Shown here: in pieces, positions 53,417 through 62,603 of the stretch
Layout of the letters: each line of letters begins with the position of its first letter
Numbering within the stretch: position 1 is the stretch's first letter
Source: Flavobacteriaceae bacterium
GTDB lineage: Bacteria > Bacteroidota > Bacteroidia > Flavobacteriales > Flavobacteriaceae
Direction of reading: 5' to 3'
DNA: 64,000 bases
Assembly: GCA_004762155.1 (NCBI GenBank)
Contig: SIHP01000001.1
Location: forward strand, 310,001-374,000
The notes under the pieces: generated by a model
The model's database searches: none
What the model was told of the DNA's origin: nothing
Seen by the model: the letters and a program-made list of their open reading frames with translations, nothing else
Position numbers and translations under genes: made by a program

Positions 53417-54076
53417 ATGATTAAAAAACTATTATTTATATTTTTTTGCCTCAATATCGTTTCCTCATTTGCGCAAAACTTTGAAGGAACGATTACTTAT
53501 AAAACAGAAATGCTAAATCCTAATGCTGAAATGATACCTCAAGAAACTTGGGATGCGCAAATGAAAACTACTTTAGGGGAAAAAGGATATATGTTGCAAA
53601 CATATTTTTATAAAGAAAATAATTATATGTCAGAAATTAAAGCTGGCAAAGAAGAAGGTTATATGGTTTATAACCCAAAAGATAAGTTTATATATTCTTG
53701 GCAAAAAGGTTCTAATGAAGCTTTAGCTAGTGACTCTTCTGTTTATCCTGATGAAATTATTAAAGTTGAGCACTTAGAAGAAAAAGAAACTGTTTTAGAT
53801 ATAGCATGTAGTATTCTTGTTATAACTTCTAAAGCTGGAACTATGAAACTTTGGTATAATAAAAAACATTTAAAAATGAATCCTACTTTTTTTATTGGCC
53901 ATAAATTTGGACATTGGGATACTATTCTTAAGGAAATAAACTATTTACCTCTTAAAGTTGAGCAGAAAGGTTTTATGACACATTTAATACAAACCGTATT
54001 ATCTTTTGAAAAACAAAAAATTGAAGACTCAAAATTTAAATTACCTACTTTTTCTAAGGTAAAAAAAGGTAAATAA
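53417..54076 (+). CDS. Secreted GLPGLI/DUF4412-like protein
   Basis: A 219-aa protein with a signal peptide (MIKKLLFIFFCLNIVSSFAQ). FEGTITYKTEM opens the mature chain and KAGTMKLWYNKKHLKMNPT follows in the second half, the pattern of GLPGLI-family or DUF4412 periplasmic proteins of Bacteroidetes. ATG 53417 is chosen; a start at 53390 would precede the signal peptide by nine residues and overlaps a TAGTTTTG box at 53395-53402. Function unknown. Confidence 0.7.
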   Translation: MIKKLLFIFFCLNIVSSFAQNFEGTITYKTEMLNPNAEMIPQETWDAQMKTTLGEKGYMLQTYFYKENNYMSEIKAGKEEGYMVYNPKDKFIYSWQKGSNEALASDSSVYPDEIIKVEHLEEKETVLDIACSILVITSKAGTMKLWYNKKHLKMNPTFFIGHKFGHWDTILKEINYLPLKVEQKGFMTHLIQTVLSFEKQKIEDSKFKLPTFSKVKKGK

Positions 54077-54090
54077 ATTAAAGCTTTTAT

Positions 54091-54130
54091 AAAAATAGAA
54101 AACCACAACAAAAGTTGCGGTTTTCTATTT
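54091..54130 (+). terminator. Terminator downstream of the GLPGLI-like gene
   Basis: Long imperfect stem: AAAATAGAAAACC and CAAC pair with GTTG and GGTTTTCTATTTT around an AAAA loop, with one A/C mismatch. Begins 14 bases after the stop. Confidence 0.8.
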
Positions 54131-54133
54131 TTA

Positions 54134-54575
54134 AAACTTTATTTCTTACTCATTATCGCCACTAGAAAATTCTAGCGGTAGCTTTTATTATAGCGCGCTA
54201 TGACCAGCAGATGCGACTTTGTAAAGCGTTTTTTCTATTTTTCAAACTTTATTCCTTACTCATTATCGCTACTAGAAAATTCTAGCGGTAGCTTTTATTA
54301 TAGCACGCTATGACCAGCAGATGCGACTTTGTAAAGCGTTTTTTTCTGTTTTTTAAACTTTATTTCTTACTCATTATCGCCACTAGAAAAATTCTAGCGG
54401 TAGCTTTTATTATAGCACGCTATGCAGCAGATGCGACTTTGTAAAGCGTTTTTTCTATTTTTTAAACTTTATTTCTTACTCATTATCGCCACTAGAAAAT
54501 TCTAGCGTAATAGTCTTTATTCTAACACGCTATGACCAGCAGATGCGGATTTGTAAAGGGTTTTGAGTTTTTTTT
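54134..54575. repeat. Four tandem 110-bp repeats with internal palindromes
   Basis: Units start at 54134, 54244, 54355 and 54464 (spacing 110, 111 and 109). Each contains CTTACTCATTATCGCCACTA, the palindrome CTAGAA-AA-TTCTAG, the palindrome ATAGCGCGCTAT (ATAGCACGCTAT in later units), and CAGATGCGACTTTGTAAAGC with a T-tract. The third unit lacks ACC before CAGCAG; the fourth has a changed segment after TTCTAGCG. The array lies between the 3' ends of convergent genes. No open frame. Function unknown. Confidence 0.85.
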
Positions 54576-54600
54576 ACTCACTATATTTGTTGAAAAAAAA

Positions 54601-55065
54601 TTATTCTCTAACAAAAAAATAAGGTCTGGTTGAAAAACTAGAAATTATTTCTCCAGATAAAGTTTTATAACTAATAATTGGTCTATCCAAAGGCAAACTA
54701 ACTATAGTATCTTTAGCTGATATTTCATAATAAAACTTTCCTTTTTCATAACTTTTATATGGCTCATAATAAAGTTTTTCTTTATTATCTTCAATCCATT
54801 TTTTCCATTTTAGAATCTCATTTTCTGATGGAAAATACTGAACTCCTATCCAACTTCCATCCCAAGATTCTGTGGTTATTCCAGATAAATTTACAATATC
54901 TTCCACTAAATAAAATTTAGCTTTTTTTCTTTTCAGTTGCTTTTCTAAAAAATCAATCCTGTTAAGAAGTTCTATTGAAGCATCTTTATTTATTTGCACT
55001 ACATAATTACAAGAAGAACATGACATAAAACACCATAAGATTATTAATATATAAATGTTTTTCAT
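54601..55065 (-). CDS. Hypothetical lipoprotein
   Basis: A 154-aa protein with a lipoprotein signal (MKNIYILIILWCFMSCSSC; lipid site likely Cys16). The mature part has a short helical stretch (ELLNRIDFLEKQLKRKKAK) and then aromatic-rich beta segments (SWDGSWIGVQYFP, GKFYYEISAKD). No family recognised. It stands alone between the 110-bp array and a dispersed repeat, which suggests a region open to insertion. Confidence 0.65.
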   Translation of the reverse strand: MKNIYILIILWCFMSCSSCNYVVQINKDASIELLNRIDFLEKQLKRKKAKFYLVEDIVNLSGITTESWDGSWIGVQYFPSENEILKWKKWIEDNKEKLYYEPYKSYEKGKFYYEISAKDTIVSLPLDRPIISYKTLSGEIISSFSTRPYFFVRE

Positions 55066-55082
55066 TGCCTTATTTTTTTTTT

Positions 55083-55171
55083 GCGTTAGCGATTGCAGTG
55101 GCAGCCTTTTTTTGCTTTTATAAATGGCAAAAAAAGCTATAACGTAAAGCGCGACCTTTAGGTAACGCCCT
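55083..55171. repeat. Dispersed repeat with inverted ends, adjoining a stop codon
   Basis: Bounded by GCGTTA (55083-55088) and TAACGC (55163-55168), with the inner imperfect stem TTTTTTTGC / GGCAAAAAAA. It resembles the GCGTTAGCGATTG-type intergenic elements I recall from flavobacterial genomes. Its right end overlaps the last bases of the carbonic-anhydrase-like gene's stop region. Confidence 0.65.
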
Positions 55172-55691
55172 AATTCTCTTCTTTAAACCAACCTGAATAT
55201 TTGATGTAATTATCTGCTATTCTATTGATTTCGCCTGAGATTAATTCTTCTGAAATATCTTTTACTTTCTTTGCTGGAACTCCTGCATAAATACTACCGC
55301 TTTCTACTTTTGTATTTTTTGTAACTACTGCTCCAGCGGCAATAATAGTATTGGATTCTACAATACAATCGTCCATAATAATACTTCCCATTCCTACCAA
55401 AACATTATCGTGAATAGTACATCCGTGTACAATGGCATTATGACCAATTGAAACGTTATTACCAATTGTTGTAGGTGATTTTTGATATGTTGCGTGGATT
55501 ACCGCGCCGTCTTGAATATTTACTTTGTTACCTATTTTTATATAATGTACATCGCCACGAATTACAGCATTAAACCAAACACTGCATTGTTTACCTATTT
55601 GTACATCGCCAACTATTGTTGCATTTTCTGCCACATAACAATCTTCTGGAATTTGTGGATGTTTTCCGTTTACTGCTTTTATAATTTTCAT
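55170..55691 (-). CDS. Gamma carbonic anhydrase family protein
   Basis: A 173-aa left-handed beta-helix protein of hexapeptide repeats. The three zinc-binding histidines are at H66 (GAVIHA), H84 and H89 (SIGHNAIVHG). It belongs to the YrdA/PaaY group; some members hydrate CO2, others are inactive or act on CoA esters. ATG 55691 gives the standard MKIIKAVNGKHPQIP start; the longer frame from 55763 overlaps the upstream regulator gene and is rejected. It follows the LytTR regulator by 1 base and may be co-transcribed. Confidence 0.88.
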   Translation of the reverse strand: MKIIKAVNGKHPQIPEDCYVAENATIVGDVQIGKQCSVWFNAVIRGDVHYIKIGNKVNIQDGAVIHATYQKSPTTIGNNVSIGHNAIVHGCTIHDNVLVGMGSIIMDDCIVESNTIIAAGAVVTKNTKVESGSIYAGVPAKKVKDISEELISGEINRIADNYIKYSGWFKEEN

Positions 55692-55692
55692 G

Positions 55693-56430
55693 TTATTTAA
55701 AATATGATAATAAGTTTGCTTTTTGAGATGACGAAACCATAATTTCTTTTCCGTTAGTAACAATTACACTTCCTCCTTTTCCTTTTTTATACTTTACAAT
55801 AGCATTTACATTTACCAAATACGATTTATGAATGCGCGCAAAGGCATATTCTTCTAACGATTCTTGAAAATGTTTTAAGGTTTTACTTACCAGCTTTTTG
55901 GTGTCTTTAAAATAAATTTCGGTGTAATTATCATCTGCTTTACAAAACAAAATATCTTTTACATCAATAACTTCAAATCCGTCTTGTTGCGGAATAGTTA
56001 TTTTACCTGAAAGGCTTGCTGAGTTTACTTTTGGTGTTAAAACTGTATTTTCTAACTCGCTTTCTTTTTCTTTTATTTCTGTAACCATTGCAACTGCTTT
56101 TATTAATTCATCTATAGAAATAGGTTTTAATAAATAATACGTTGCTTGGTTGTTTAATGCGTCAATTGCATAATGATCGTATGCTGTTACAAAAATAGTT
56201 TCAAAGGTTCGATTTTCTACTTTTTCTAACAAATCAAATCCGTTTCCGTAAGGCATTTCTACATCTAAAAACACTAAATCTAATTCGTGTTTTTGAATAA
56301 GTTCGTAACCTTCTTCAATATTACTTGCCTCACCTAAAAGGCTTACATTTGGACAATATTTTTTTATATAATTGGCTAAAATTTGCCTACTTATTTCTTC
56401 GTCTTCTACAATAATAGCGTTTAATTTCAT
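55693..56430 (-). CDS. LytTR-family response regulator
   Basis: A 245-aa regulator. Receiver domain: acidic pocket VEDEE at 8-12, phosphoacceptor D56 in LVFLDVEMP, then TAYDHYAIDAL and the conserved LLKPI. The C-terminal LytTR DNA-binding domain (about 140-245) includes FEVIDVKDILFCKADDNYTE and ARIHKSYLVNVNAIVKYKK. It acts with the sensor kinase encoded 2 bases upstream; the pair probably forms an operon with the carbonic-anhydrase-like gene. Confidence 0.92.
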   Translation of the reverse strand: MKLNAIIVEDEEISRQILANYIKKYCPNVSLLGEASNIEEGYELIQKHELDLVFLDVEMPYGNGFDLLEKVENRTFETIFVTAYDHYAIDALNNQATYYLLKPISIDELIKAVAMVTEIKEKESELENTVLTPKVNSASLSGKITIPQQDGFEVIDVKDILFCKADDNYTEIYFKDTKKLVSKTLKHFQESLEEYAFARIHKSYLVNVNAIVKYKKGKGGSVIVTNGKEIMVSSSQKANLLSYFK

Positions 56431-56432
56431 GC

Positions 56433-58613
56433 TTATTTTTTTTGAAGTGTTACTACTACTTTTGTTCCTGTTCCGTTTGTTGATACATCTGAAATAACAA
56501 CATTAATTTTATCTTGATACATATCGTTTAGAATGGCAATTCTGCTTTTTATATTGCTCATTCCTTTTGATTTTTGCTTGAGTTGGTTTTTAGTTTTCAT
56601 TTCCATTGATTTTTGTCTACCTACTCCATCATCTTCAATAGAAATTTCAATACTATCTTTTGTTTTTGGTGCTATGTTTATTAGTAAATTTCCTTTTTCT
56701 TTTTTATAACGCAATCCATGCCAAATTGCATTTTCTATATACGGTTGTAATAACATTGGTGGAATTGAATATTCATCTAACTGAATTTGTTTGTCTACAG
56801 CAATAGTATATTCGAATTTATCTTTAAAACGGTTATGTTCTAATTTTACATACAATTCTAACAATTCTATTTCTTTTGTTAGCGGAATAAAATCTTCATC
56901 GGAATTTTCTAAAACCGAACGCATTAAGGCTGAAAATTCTGATAAATACCTGTTTGCACTTCGTTCGTCATTTACAGCTATAAAACTATTTACAGAGTTT
57001 AAGGCGTTAAAAATAAAATGCGGATTCATTTGCGAACGCATAGATTTTAATGCTAATAAATTATTGGCTAATTTTTGCTGTCTGATATTTCTATACATAT
57101 AATAGACTAACAATGCTATGGATAACATTACCGCTAATAAAGAATAAATTATTGTTTTTTGACGCTTATTACTTTCTTGTGTTAATTGCTTGTCTTTATA
57201 CGCTAAAATCATTCTACTATCTAAAAGCTCTTTATCTTTTTCTAAGCTTGCTATTCTGTTTTGATTTTCTGCTATTCTTTTGCTAAATCTTTTTATTTGT
57301 TGAATTTCCTGTTGCTTTTTAGTGTATGATTTATCTACTAATCGCACATAATCTTCGTAACTCGCTAATGCTTTTGTATAATCTCCAACTGTTGCGTATA
57401 CTTCAGAAAGTCTTCTGGTAGCATCTTTTTCTATTACTAAATCTTCTTTTATATATGCTGTATTGATACTTTTTTCCAGATAGTTTATTGCTTCATCATA
57501 TTCTTCATTTTCAAAATATGCGTTACCTATTTTGTAATTTATTTTTTGTGATGTTATAGAATCTGATAATGAATCTTTGGCTTTTCTTACATAACCTTCT
57601 GTATTTTTTAAACTCTCTTTACGTAGCTCTATTTCTTCATCATATCTTCTTGATTTATTATAAAAATCGGCAACTTTGTATTGCTCTTTTAAAGACCTGT
57701 TTATGTTTTCTTTATTTGCTAATTCCAAAGAATTTTTAAACAGTTTATCTGCCTCTAAATTTCTTCCTTCTTCTGCATAAGCTACAGCTAGGTTAGAATT
57801 TAAATCGGTTATTTTTGGTGTAATATTATTGTCTTTCGCAATTTCTAATGCTTTTTCATAATTGATTTTTACTTTTTCATATTCTTTTGTTTTTAAATAC
57901 ACATCACCTAAACCTTCATATATAATTAACTTCTGATAGGTACTTAATTCATACCTTAAACTCTTCTTGTATGATATTTCACTTTCTTTATAATTATTAT
58001 TTAAATATTGAGCTTTTGCAAGTTGTATGCGCGCCTTGGTATTGTCTTCTTCTTTTAAAGAAGCTTCGTAATTCTCCGCTGCTAAATCGTATTGTTTCCA
58101 GTGCATATAAACATCTGCTAAAACCATAAAGGAAGCTGCTCTTCTTTTTGGTGTTAAATCTTCATGCAATGTTTTTTCTATAAATGATAAACTTTTATCT
58201 ATGTTTTTCTTTTTAAAAAGTTTTGCAGAATCTAAATATGCATTGTAATTATCTGGTCTTTTAATTTCTCTTTTTGATTTTGAATAGAGTTTTTTTAAAC
58301 TTTTTTCTCTTTTACCAGTAAAACCTTCCACCAAAATTTTTATTTCTTCATTATCTTTTATCACATAAAAAACAGTTTCAAAATCTGGATGATCTACTAT
58401 TAATTCATCACCAACTCTTGCTGTTACATTATAAAAATCATCAACATAAGAATAAGCAAATGATTTTCCGTTTACCTGAACACTTGCATTTTTTATAGAC
58501 AAATTTGTTTTTTCATCTATAACCTTTACTTCTACATTAAATGTTTCTTGTGCTAAACAAACATTTGCAGTTAGTAATGATAATAGTATGTATACCTGAA
58601 AGATTCTTTTCAT
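56433..58613 (-). CDS. LytS-type sensor histidine kinase with periplasmic TPR domain
   Basis: A 726-aa kinase. A signal peptide is followed by a small beta-sandwich (about 25-95: VEVKVIDEKTNLSIKNASVQ), then TPR repeats (about 140-420), a coiled coil and one transmembrane helix (IIYSLLAVMLSIALLVYYMY near 490). The His_kinase domain has QMNPHFIFNALNSVNSF with the phosphorylated His near 528, and HATPase motifs YIENAIWHGL and IEDDGVGR. The layout is common in Bacteroidetes regulators paired with LytTR proteins. The signal sensed is unknown. Confidence 0.9.
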   Translation of the reverse strand: MKRIFQVYILLSLLTANVCLAQETFNVEVKVIDEKTNLSIKNASVQVNGKSFAYSYVDDFYNVTARVGDELIVDHPDFETVFYVIKDNEEIKILVEGFTGKREKSLKKLYSKSKREIKRPDNYNAYLDSAKLFKKKNIDKSLSFIEKTLHEDLTPKRRAASFMVLADVYMHWKQYDLAAENYEASLKEEDNTKARIQLAKAQYLNNNYKESEISYKKSLRYELSTYQKLIIYEGLGDVYLKTKEYEKVKINYEKALEIAKDNNITPKITDLNSNLAVAYAEEGRNLEADKLFKNSLELANKENINRSLKEQYKVADFYNKSRRYDEEIELRKESLKNTEGYVRKAKDSLSDSITSQKINYKIGNAYFENEEYDEAINYLEKSINTAYIKEDLVIEKDATRRLSEVYATVGDYTKALASYEDYVRLVDKSYTKKQQEIQQIKRFSKRIAENQNRIASLEKDKELLDSRMILAYKDKQLTQESNKRQKTIIYSLLAVMLSIALLVYYMYRNIRQQKLANNLLALKSMRSQMNPHFIFNALNSVNSFIAVNDERSANRYLSEFSALMRSVLENSDEDFIPLTKEIELLELYVKLEHNRFKDKFEYTIAVDKQIQLDEYSIPPMLLQPYIENAIWHGLRYKKEKGNLLINIAPKTKDSIEISIEDDGVGRQKSMEMKTKNQLKQKSKGMSNIKSRIAILNDMYQDKINVVISDVSTNGTGTKVVVTLQKK

Positions 58614-58815
58614 TTTTTATTTATGTACCGTAAACATACGTACAAAATAACATTCAAAAAAATGCAGTTATGGTTCTACGTATAGAGTTACCTATTAAAA
58701 ACATGGCTTAACTATATAAAAGCACTTTTTTACTCACTCAAAAAAGCCGTTTACTCATTATTGGTTTCTTAAGAAATAGTTTGGAGGTAGTTTTACAACA
58801 CGAAAAACAACTATT

Positions 58816-59523
58816 ATGAGAATTATTTATTTATACATTGCTTTTATTTTTTCTATAAACACATTTGGACAAACAATTTCGAATACAGAAAAAGCTATTA
58901 TTGATGTTACTGGAACTGCAGAATTAGAAGTTAGTCCTGATGAAATATACATAGATCTTTGTTTAGAAGAACGAATGGAAAACGGAGAAAAGGTAGTACT
59001 AGAAACTTTAGAAAGAGATTTAAAAACCGAATTAACAAATGCAGAAATTCCGTTAAGCAATTTATATATATCTGATGTAAACTCAGTAATTGCTAAAACA
59101 GGTTGGTTTACCAAAGAAACATTATCCACAGGAAAATATTCATTAAAAATTACACAGATTAACAAAATAAAACGTGTTTTTAAAATTTTTGAAAAATTAA
59201 ATATTACCAATGCTCATATAACTAAAGCTACACATTCTAACATTGTTGCACTTCGTAAAAAAAACAGAATTAATGCTATAAAAGCAGCTAAGGAAAAAGC
59301 GGATTATTTGTTAAATGCTATTGGTTCAAAAACAGGAAAACCTTTAAAGGTTACTGAACAACAACAGCAATATCAAAATTTTTCTTCTTTAAATTATGTT
59401 GGAAATTCCAATAACTATAGAATGAATAGTATTTCTAAAATTAAAAGTACAACTAAAGGAACTGTTCAGTTTGAAAACATAAAAATCACATCAAGTATTC
59501 ATGTAATTTTTGAAATTCAATAA
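58816..59523 (+). CDS. SIMPL-domain (DUF541) periplasmic protein
   Basis: A 235-aa secreted protein (signal cleaved near NTFGQ). IDVTGTAELEVSPDEIYIDL near 30-48 and RKKNRINAIKAAKEKADYLL near 150-170 are the conserved parts of SIMPL proteins (BP26/OMP28 group), which form oligomeric periplasmic rings of unclear function. It is divergent from the sensor kinase gene; the 202-base spacer between them has no feature I can name. It is followed after 86 bases by the VWA protein gene. Confidence 0.85.
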   Translation: MRIIYLYIAFIFSINTFGQTISNTEKAIIDVTGTAELEVSPDEIYIDLCLEERMENGEKVVLETLERDLKTELTNAEIPLSNLYISDVNSVIAKTGWFTKETLSTGKYSLKITQINKIKRVFKIFEKLNITNAHITKATHSNIVALRKKNRINAIKAAKEKADYLLNAIGSKTGKPLKVTEQQQQYQNFSSLNYVGNSNNYRMNSISKIKSTTKGTVQFENIKITSSIHVIFEIQ

Positions 59524-59609
59524 TGCTTTTAATGTATTTGTAAAATCTAATATCACAACATTTTCAACTCCAAACTTGTAATCGTTGTATCATTAAAAAA
59601 CAAAAAATT

Positions 59610-60740
59610 ATGAAATTTAAAATTTTAAAATCAGTAGTACTTAGTGTTCTTTTTTTTAGCACTATTAATTGTTCTGGAAAAAACAACCCAAAGACTTCTA
59701 CAGAAAACCAAACTATTAAAGTTGCGCTATTATTAGATACGAGTAGCAGTATGGATGGTTTAATTAACCAAGCAAAAGCACAACTTTGGGATATTGTAAA
59801 TGAACTTTCATATGCTAAATGCGATGGTGAAAGTCCGGATTTAAAAATTGCTTTATACGAATACGGAAACAGTCGTTTAACTGCTAAAAGTGGATATATT
59901 AAGCTTATTACTGAATTTACAAGTGACTTAGATGAAATTTCTGAACATTTATTTGGATTAACAACTAGTGGTGGTAATGAATATTGTGGACAAGTAATTG
60001 ATAATTCTGTAAAAAAATTAGATTGGGGAAACAACAAAAAGGATTTAAAAATGGTTTTTATTGCTGGTAACGAACCATTTACTCAGGGCGAAGTGAATTT
60101 TAAAGATGCTATTACCAATGCAAAAGAAAACGACATTACTATTAATACTATTTTTTGCGGAGATTATAATCAAGGAATTTCTGGTAGTTGGAAAGAAGGT
60201 GCTACTTTAGGTAATGGAGATTATATGACTATTAATCATAATAAAAACATTGTACATGTAATTACTCCTTATGATGATGAGATTATCATCTTAAATAAAA
60301 AACTAAATAAAACATACATCTATTATGGTAGACAAGGTGTTTCTAAATATAAAAAACAAGCATTACAAGACTCTAATGCTAACGAACTAAATGAAGTTGT
60401 TGCTGTTAAAAGAGCAGTTACAAAAAGCTCTAAACTATACGATAATGCTGGCTGGGATTTAGTAGATGCTGCTAAGAAAAAGAAAATAAACTACAGTGAA
60501 ATTAAGAAAAATCAATTACCAGAAGCTTTAAAAAACAAATCTAATAAGGAAATTGAAACCTACGTGGTTGAAAAAAGTAAAGAACGTGAAAAAATTCAAC
60601 AAAAAATTCAAGAGTTAAACAAAAAGAGAAAAACGTATGTTGCTCAACAAAAACAACAAAAAACAAAGAAAAATGAATTAGAAAGTGCTTTGATAAATGC
60701 TATTAAAAAGCAAGCTAAAAAGAAAAATTACGTTTGGTAA
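59610..60740 (+). CDS. VWA-domain lipoprotein
   Basis: A 376-aa lipoprotein (lipobox TINC, Cys21). A von Willebrand factor A domain (about 36-230) carries the MIDAS start DTSSSM (D43, S45, S47), a Thr in the TTSGGNEYCG loop and a later Asp. The rest is a lysine/glutamine-rich coiled coil (about 290-370). VWA proteins bind partners through the MIDAS metal; the partner is not evident. Same strand as the SIMPL gene and ended by a terminator. Confidence 0.82.
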   Translation: MKFKILKSVVLSVLFFSTINCSGKNNPKTSTENQTIKVALLLDTSSSMDGLINQAKAQLWDIVNELSYAKCDGESPDLKIALYEYGNSRLTAKSGYIKLITEFTSDLDEISEHLFGLTTSGGNEYCGQVIDNSVKKLDWGNNKKDLKMVFIAGNEPFTQGEVNFKDAITNAKENDITINTIFCGDYNQGISGSWKEGATLGNGDYMTINHNKNIVHVITPYDDEIIILNKKLNKTYIYYGRQGVSKYKKQALQDSNANELNEVVAVKRAVTKSSKLYDNAGWDLVDAAKKKKINYSEIKKNQLPEALKNKSNKEIETYVVEKSKEREKIQQKIQELNKKRKTYVAQQKQQKTKKNELESALINAIKKQAKKKNYVW

Positions 60741-60762
60741 TTTGTTTAGGGGTTTTGATTAG

Positions 60763-60790
60763 GGTGAGATGTAAAAGTCTCACCTTTTTT
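60763..60790 (+). terminator. Terminator downstream of the VWA gene
   Basis: Stem GGTGAGA / TCTCACC with an 8-base loop and TTTTTT; 22 bases after the stop. Confidence 0.85.
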
Positions 60791-60843
60791 ATGAAACAAT
60801 AGATTTTAACTTAAGAACAAAAATGAATTTTACATTTTTTTGA

Positions 60844-61668
60844 TTATTCTAACAATAAGTCTTGTCCAATACTTATAGTATTGCTATCCAATCTGTTTAG
60901 TCTTTTTAATTCTTTTACAGCCATTTTATATCTTTTAGCAATTGAATATAAAGTATCTCCCTTTATCACTTTATGTATTGCTTGATGTTCATGCTCCCAA
61001 TCATCTTTATATTCTACAACTTCGTCAGGCTGTTTTCCTGCCAAATCATATTGTGCTAGGTTGTATTTTTTTATAATTGCTATTAATTTATTTGGGTATT
61101 TTCTATCAGTTGCATAACCCGCTTTTTTTAAACCGTATGCCCAACCTCTATAATCTGTAATTTTTAACTGAAATAATTTTGCATATCTTTTTCTTGAGGT
61201 TAAGAATTTAGAATGATCTTCATAAGAAACTTCTGGGTATTTATATTTTCTAAAACATTCTCCTATTTCATCATCATCATGAGTTACACTTTTTCCTTTC
61301 CATCCTCTATGACATTTTATTCCAAAATGATTATTAGAACGCATTGCTAAAAGACTTCTTCCACTTCCAGATTCTAAAACTCCTTGTGCTAGCGTAATAC
61401 TTGCTGGTATTTTATAAGCGTGCATTTCTCGTATGGCTATAGCTGCAAACTTATTTATATACGCTTGTGTTTTATCTGAATTTACTTGTACTTTTTTAAC
61501 TATTGGTTTTATCTCAGGAAGATCACTAGGAGTCATTTCTGTTACTGGAGTATTAATAACTTCAGGAGCTTTTAAGACTTTTGGACTTGTACTTACTACT
61601 TTTTTATTACTACCACAGCTTGTTATAAAAAATACAACACACGCTAATAAGAATACTTTTAATTTCAT
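60844..61668 (-). CDS. Glucosaminidase-LysM lipoprotein (peptidoglycan hydrolase)
   Basis: A 274-aa lipoprotein (lipobox ITSC). The glucosaminidase domain (about 65-215) has PASITLAQGVLESGSGRS with the catalytic Glu, followed by NNHFGIKCH and the later YATDRKYPNKL. A single LysM domain closes the protein (HKVIKGDTLYSIAKRYKM near 230-247). It should cleave or remodel peptidoglycan in the periplasm. The start shares one base with the stop of the PLP-enzyme gene, so translation is coupled. Confidence 0.92.
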   Translation of the reverse strand: MKLKVFLLACVVFFITSCGSNKKVVSTSPKVLKAPEVINTPVTEMTPSDLPEIKPIVKKVQVNSDKTQAYINKFAAIAIREMHAYKIPASITLAQGVLESGSGRSLLAMRSNNHFGIKCHRGWKGKSVTHDDDEIGECFRKYKYPEVSYEDHSKFLTSRKRYAKLFQLKITDYRGWAYGLKKAGYATDRKYPNKLIAIIKKYNLAQYDLAGKQPDEVVEYKDDWEHEHQAIHKVIKGDTLYSIAKRYKMAVKELKRLNRLDSNTISIGQDLLLE

Positions 61669-62603
61669 TAAATATTAATTAAATCTAAATTTCTTTTCCT
61701 TAATTTCTCATTCACACCAGCTATACCTTGAATACCTCCAGTATGAATTGCTAGTATTTTACTATTTGGTAAGAAATAATTATTTTTTATTAAATCTAAA
61801 ATACCAAACATCATTTTTGCAGTATATATAGGATCCAATAAAATGTTAGTTTGTTTTTTAAAATCGTTTATAAAACGTACCAATTCATTATTATATTTTG
61901 CATAACCTCCAAAATGATAGTCATTTTGTAATGTCCAGTCATTTTTTTGTTTTGTCAACTTTTTTATCTCATCAGATAAAAAACCACCTTTTAATGCAGG
62001 AAAGCCAATTACTTTTTGATGATTTAAAACACTATTTATAATTCCCGACAATGTTCCTCCAGTTCCTACTGCTGCACAAATATAGTTGAATTTTTTATCC
62101 TCATTTGTTAAAATTTCTTCACAACCTTTGATTGCCAAATCGTTAGTACCTCCTTCAGGAATTAAATAAAAATTACCAAATTTATCTTGTAATTTTTTAA
62201 TAAATTCTAGTGTATCTTTTTTTCTAAAATCTTCTCTTGAAACAAACTCTAATTTCATTCCATTTTTATGAGCTTCACGTATTGTTGCGTTTTTTTTTAA
62301 GACTTCTTCAAATTTATTAGCCAATTCATCTCCTCTTATAATTCCAATAGTTTTAAAACCAGATAAGTTTCCAGCTACTGCTGTTGCAACAATATGATTA
62401 GAATATGCTCCTCCGAAAGTTAATATTGTTTCTTTTTGTTGATGTTTTGCTTCTTGTATATTATATTTTAATTTTCTGAATTTATTACCAGATACAAACG
62501 GGTGAATTTCATCTTCTCTTTTTACAAAAAGATGTACTTGTTTTTCTTTAAGAATAGGAAGATAAACTTCTTGGTTTTTGGTTTGTATTTTTTCAGTAAA
62601 CAC
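61668..62603 (-). CDS. ACC deaminase/D-cysteine desulfhydrase-like PLP enzyme
   Basis: A 311-aa fold-type II pyridoxal-phosphate enzyme. HPFVSGNKFRKLKYN near 34-48 holds the catalytic Lys41, and AAVGTGGTLSG near 170-180 is the phosphate-binding loop. Members act on D-cysteine or 1-aminocyclopropane-1-carboxylate; the sequence does not decide which. The start is GTG at 62603, sharing its first G with the TAG of the upstream ABC-F gene. The downstream LysM gene overlaps by one base. Confidence 0.88.
   Translation of the reverse strand: MFTEKIQTKNQEVYLPILKEKQVHLFVKREDEIHPFVSGNKFRKLKYNIQEAKHQQKETILTFGGAYSNHIVATAVAGNLSGFKTIGIIRGDELANKFEEVLKKNATIREAHKNGMKLEFVSREDFRKKDTLEFIKKLQDKFGNFYLIPEGGTNDLAIKGCEEILTNEDKKFNYICAAVGTGGTLSGIINSVLNHQKVIGFPALKGGFLSDEIKKLTKQKNDWTLQNDYHFGGYAKYNNELVRFINDFKKQTNILLDPIYTAKMMFGILDLIKNNYFLPNSKILAIHTGGIQGIAGVNEKLRKRNLDLINI

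Noticed and set aside
54134..54575. CRISPR array
   Set aside because: The whole 110-bp unit is repeated, with no short repeat/unique spacer alternation and no cas genes.
55692..55763. Longer N-terminus of the gamma carbonic anhydrase
   Set aside because: Overlaps the 3' end of the LytTR gene, and the internal ATG gives the normal family start.
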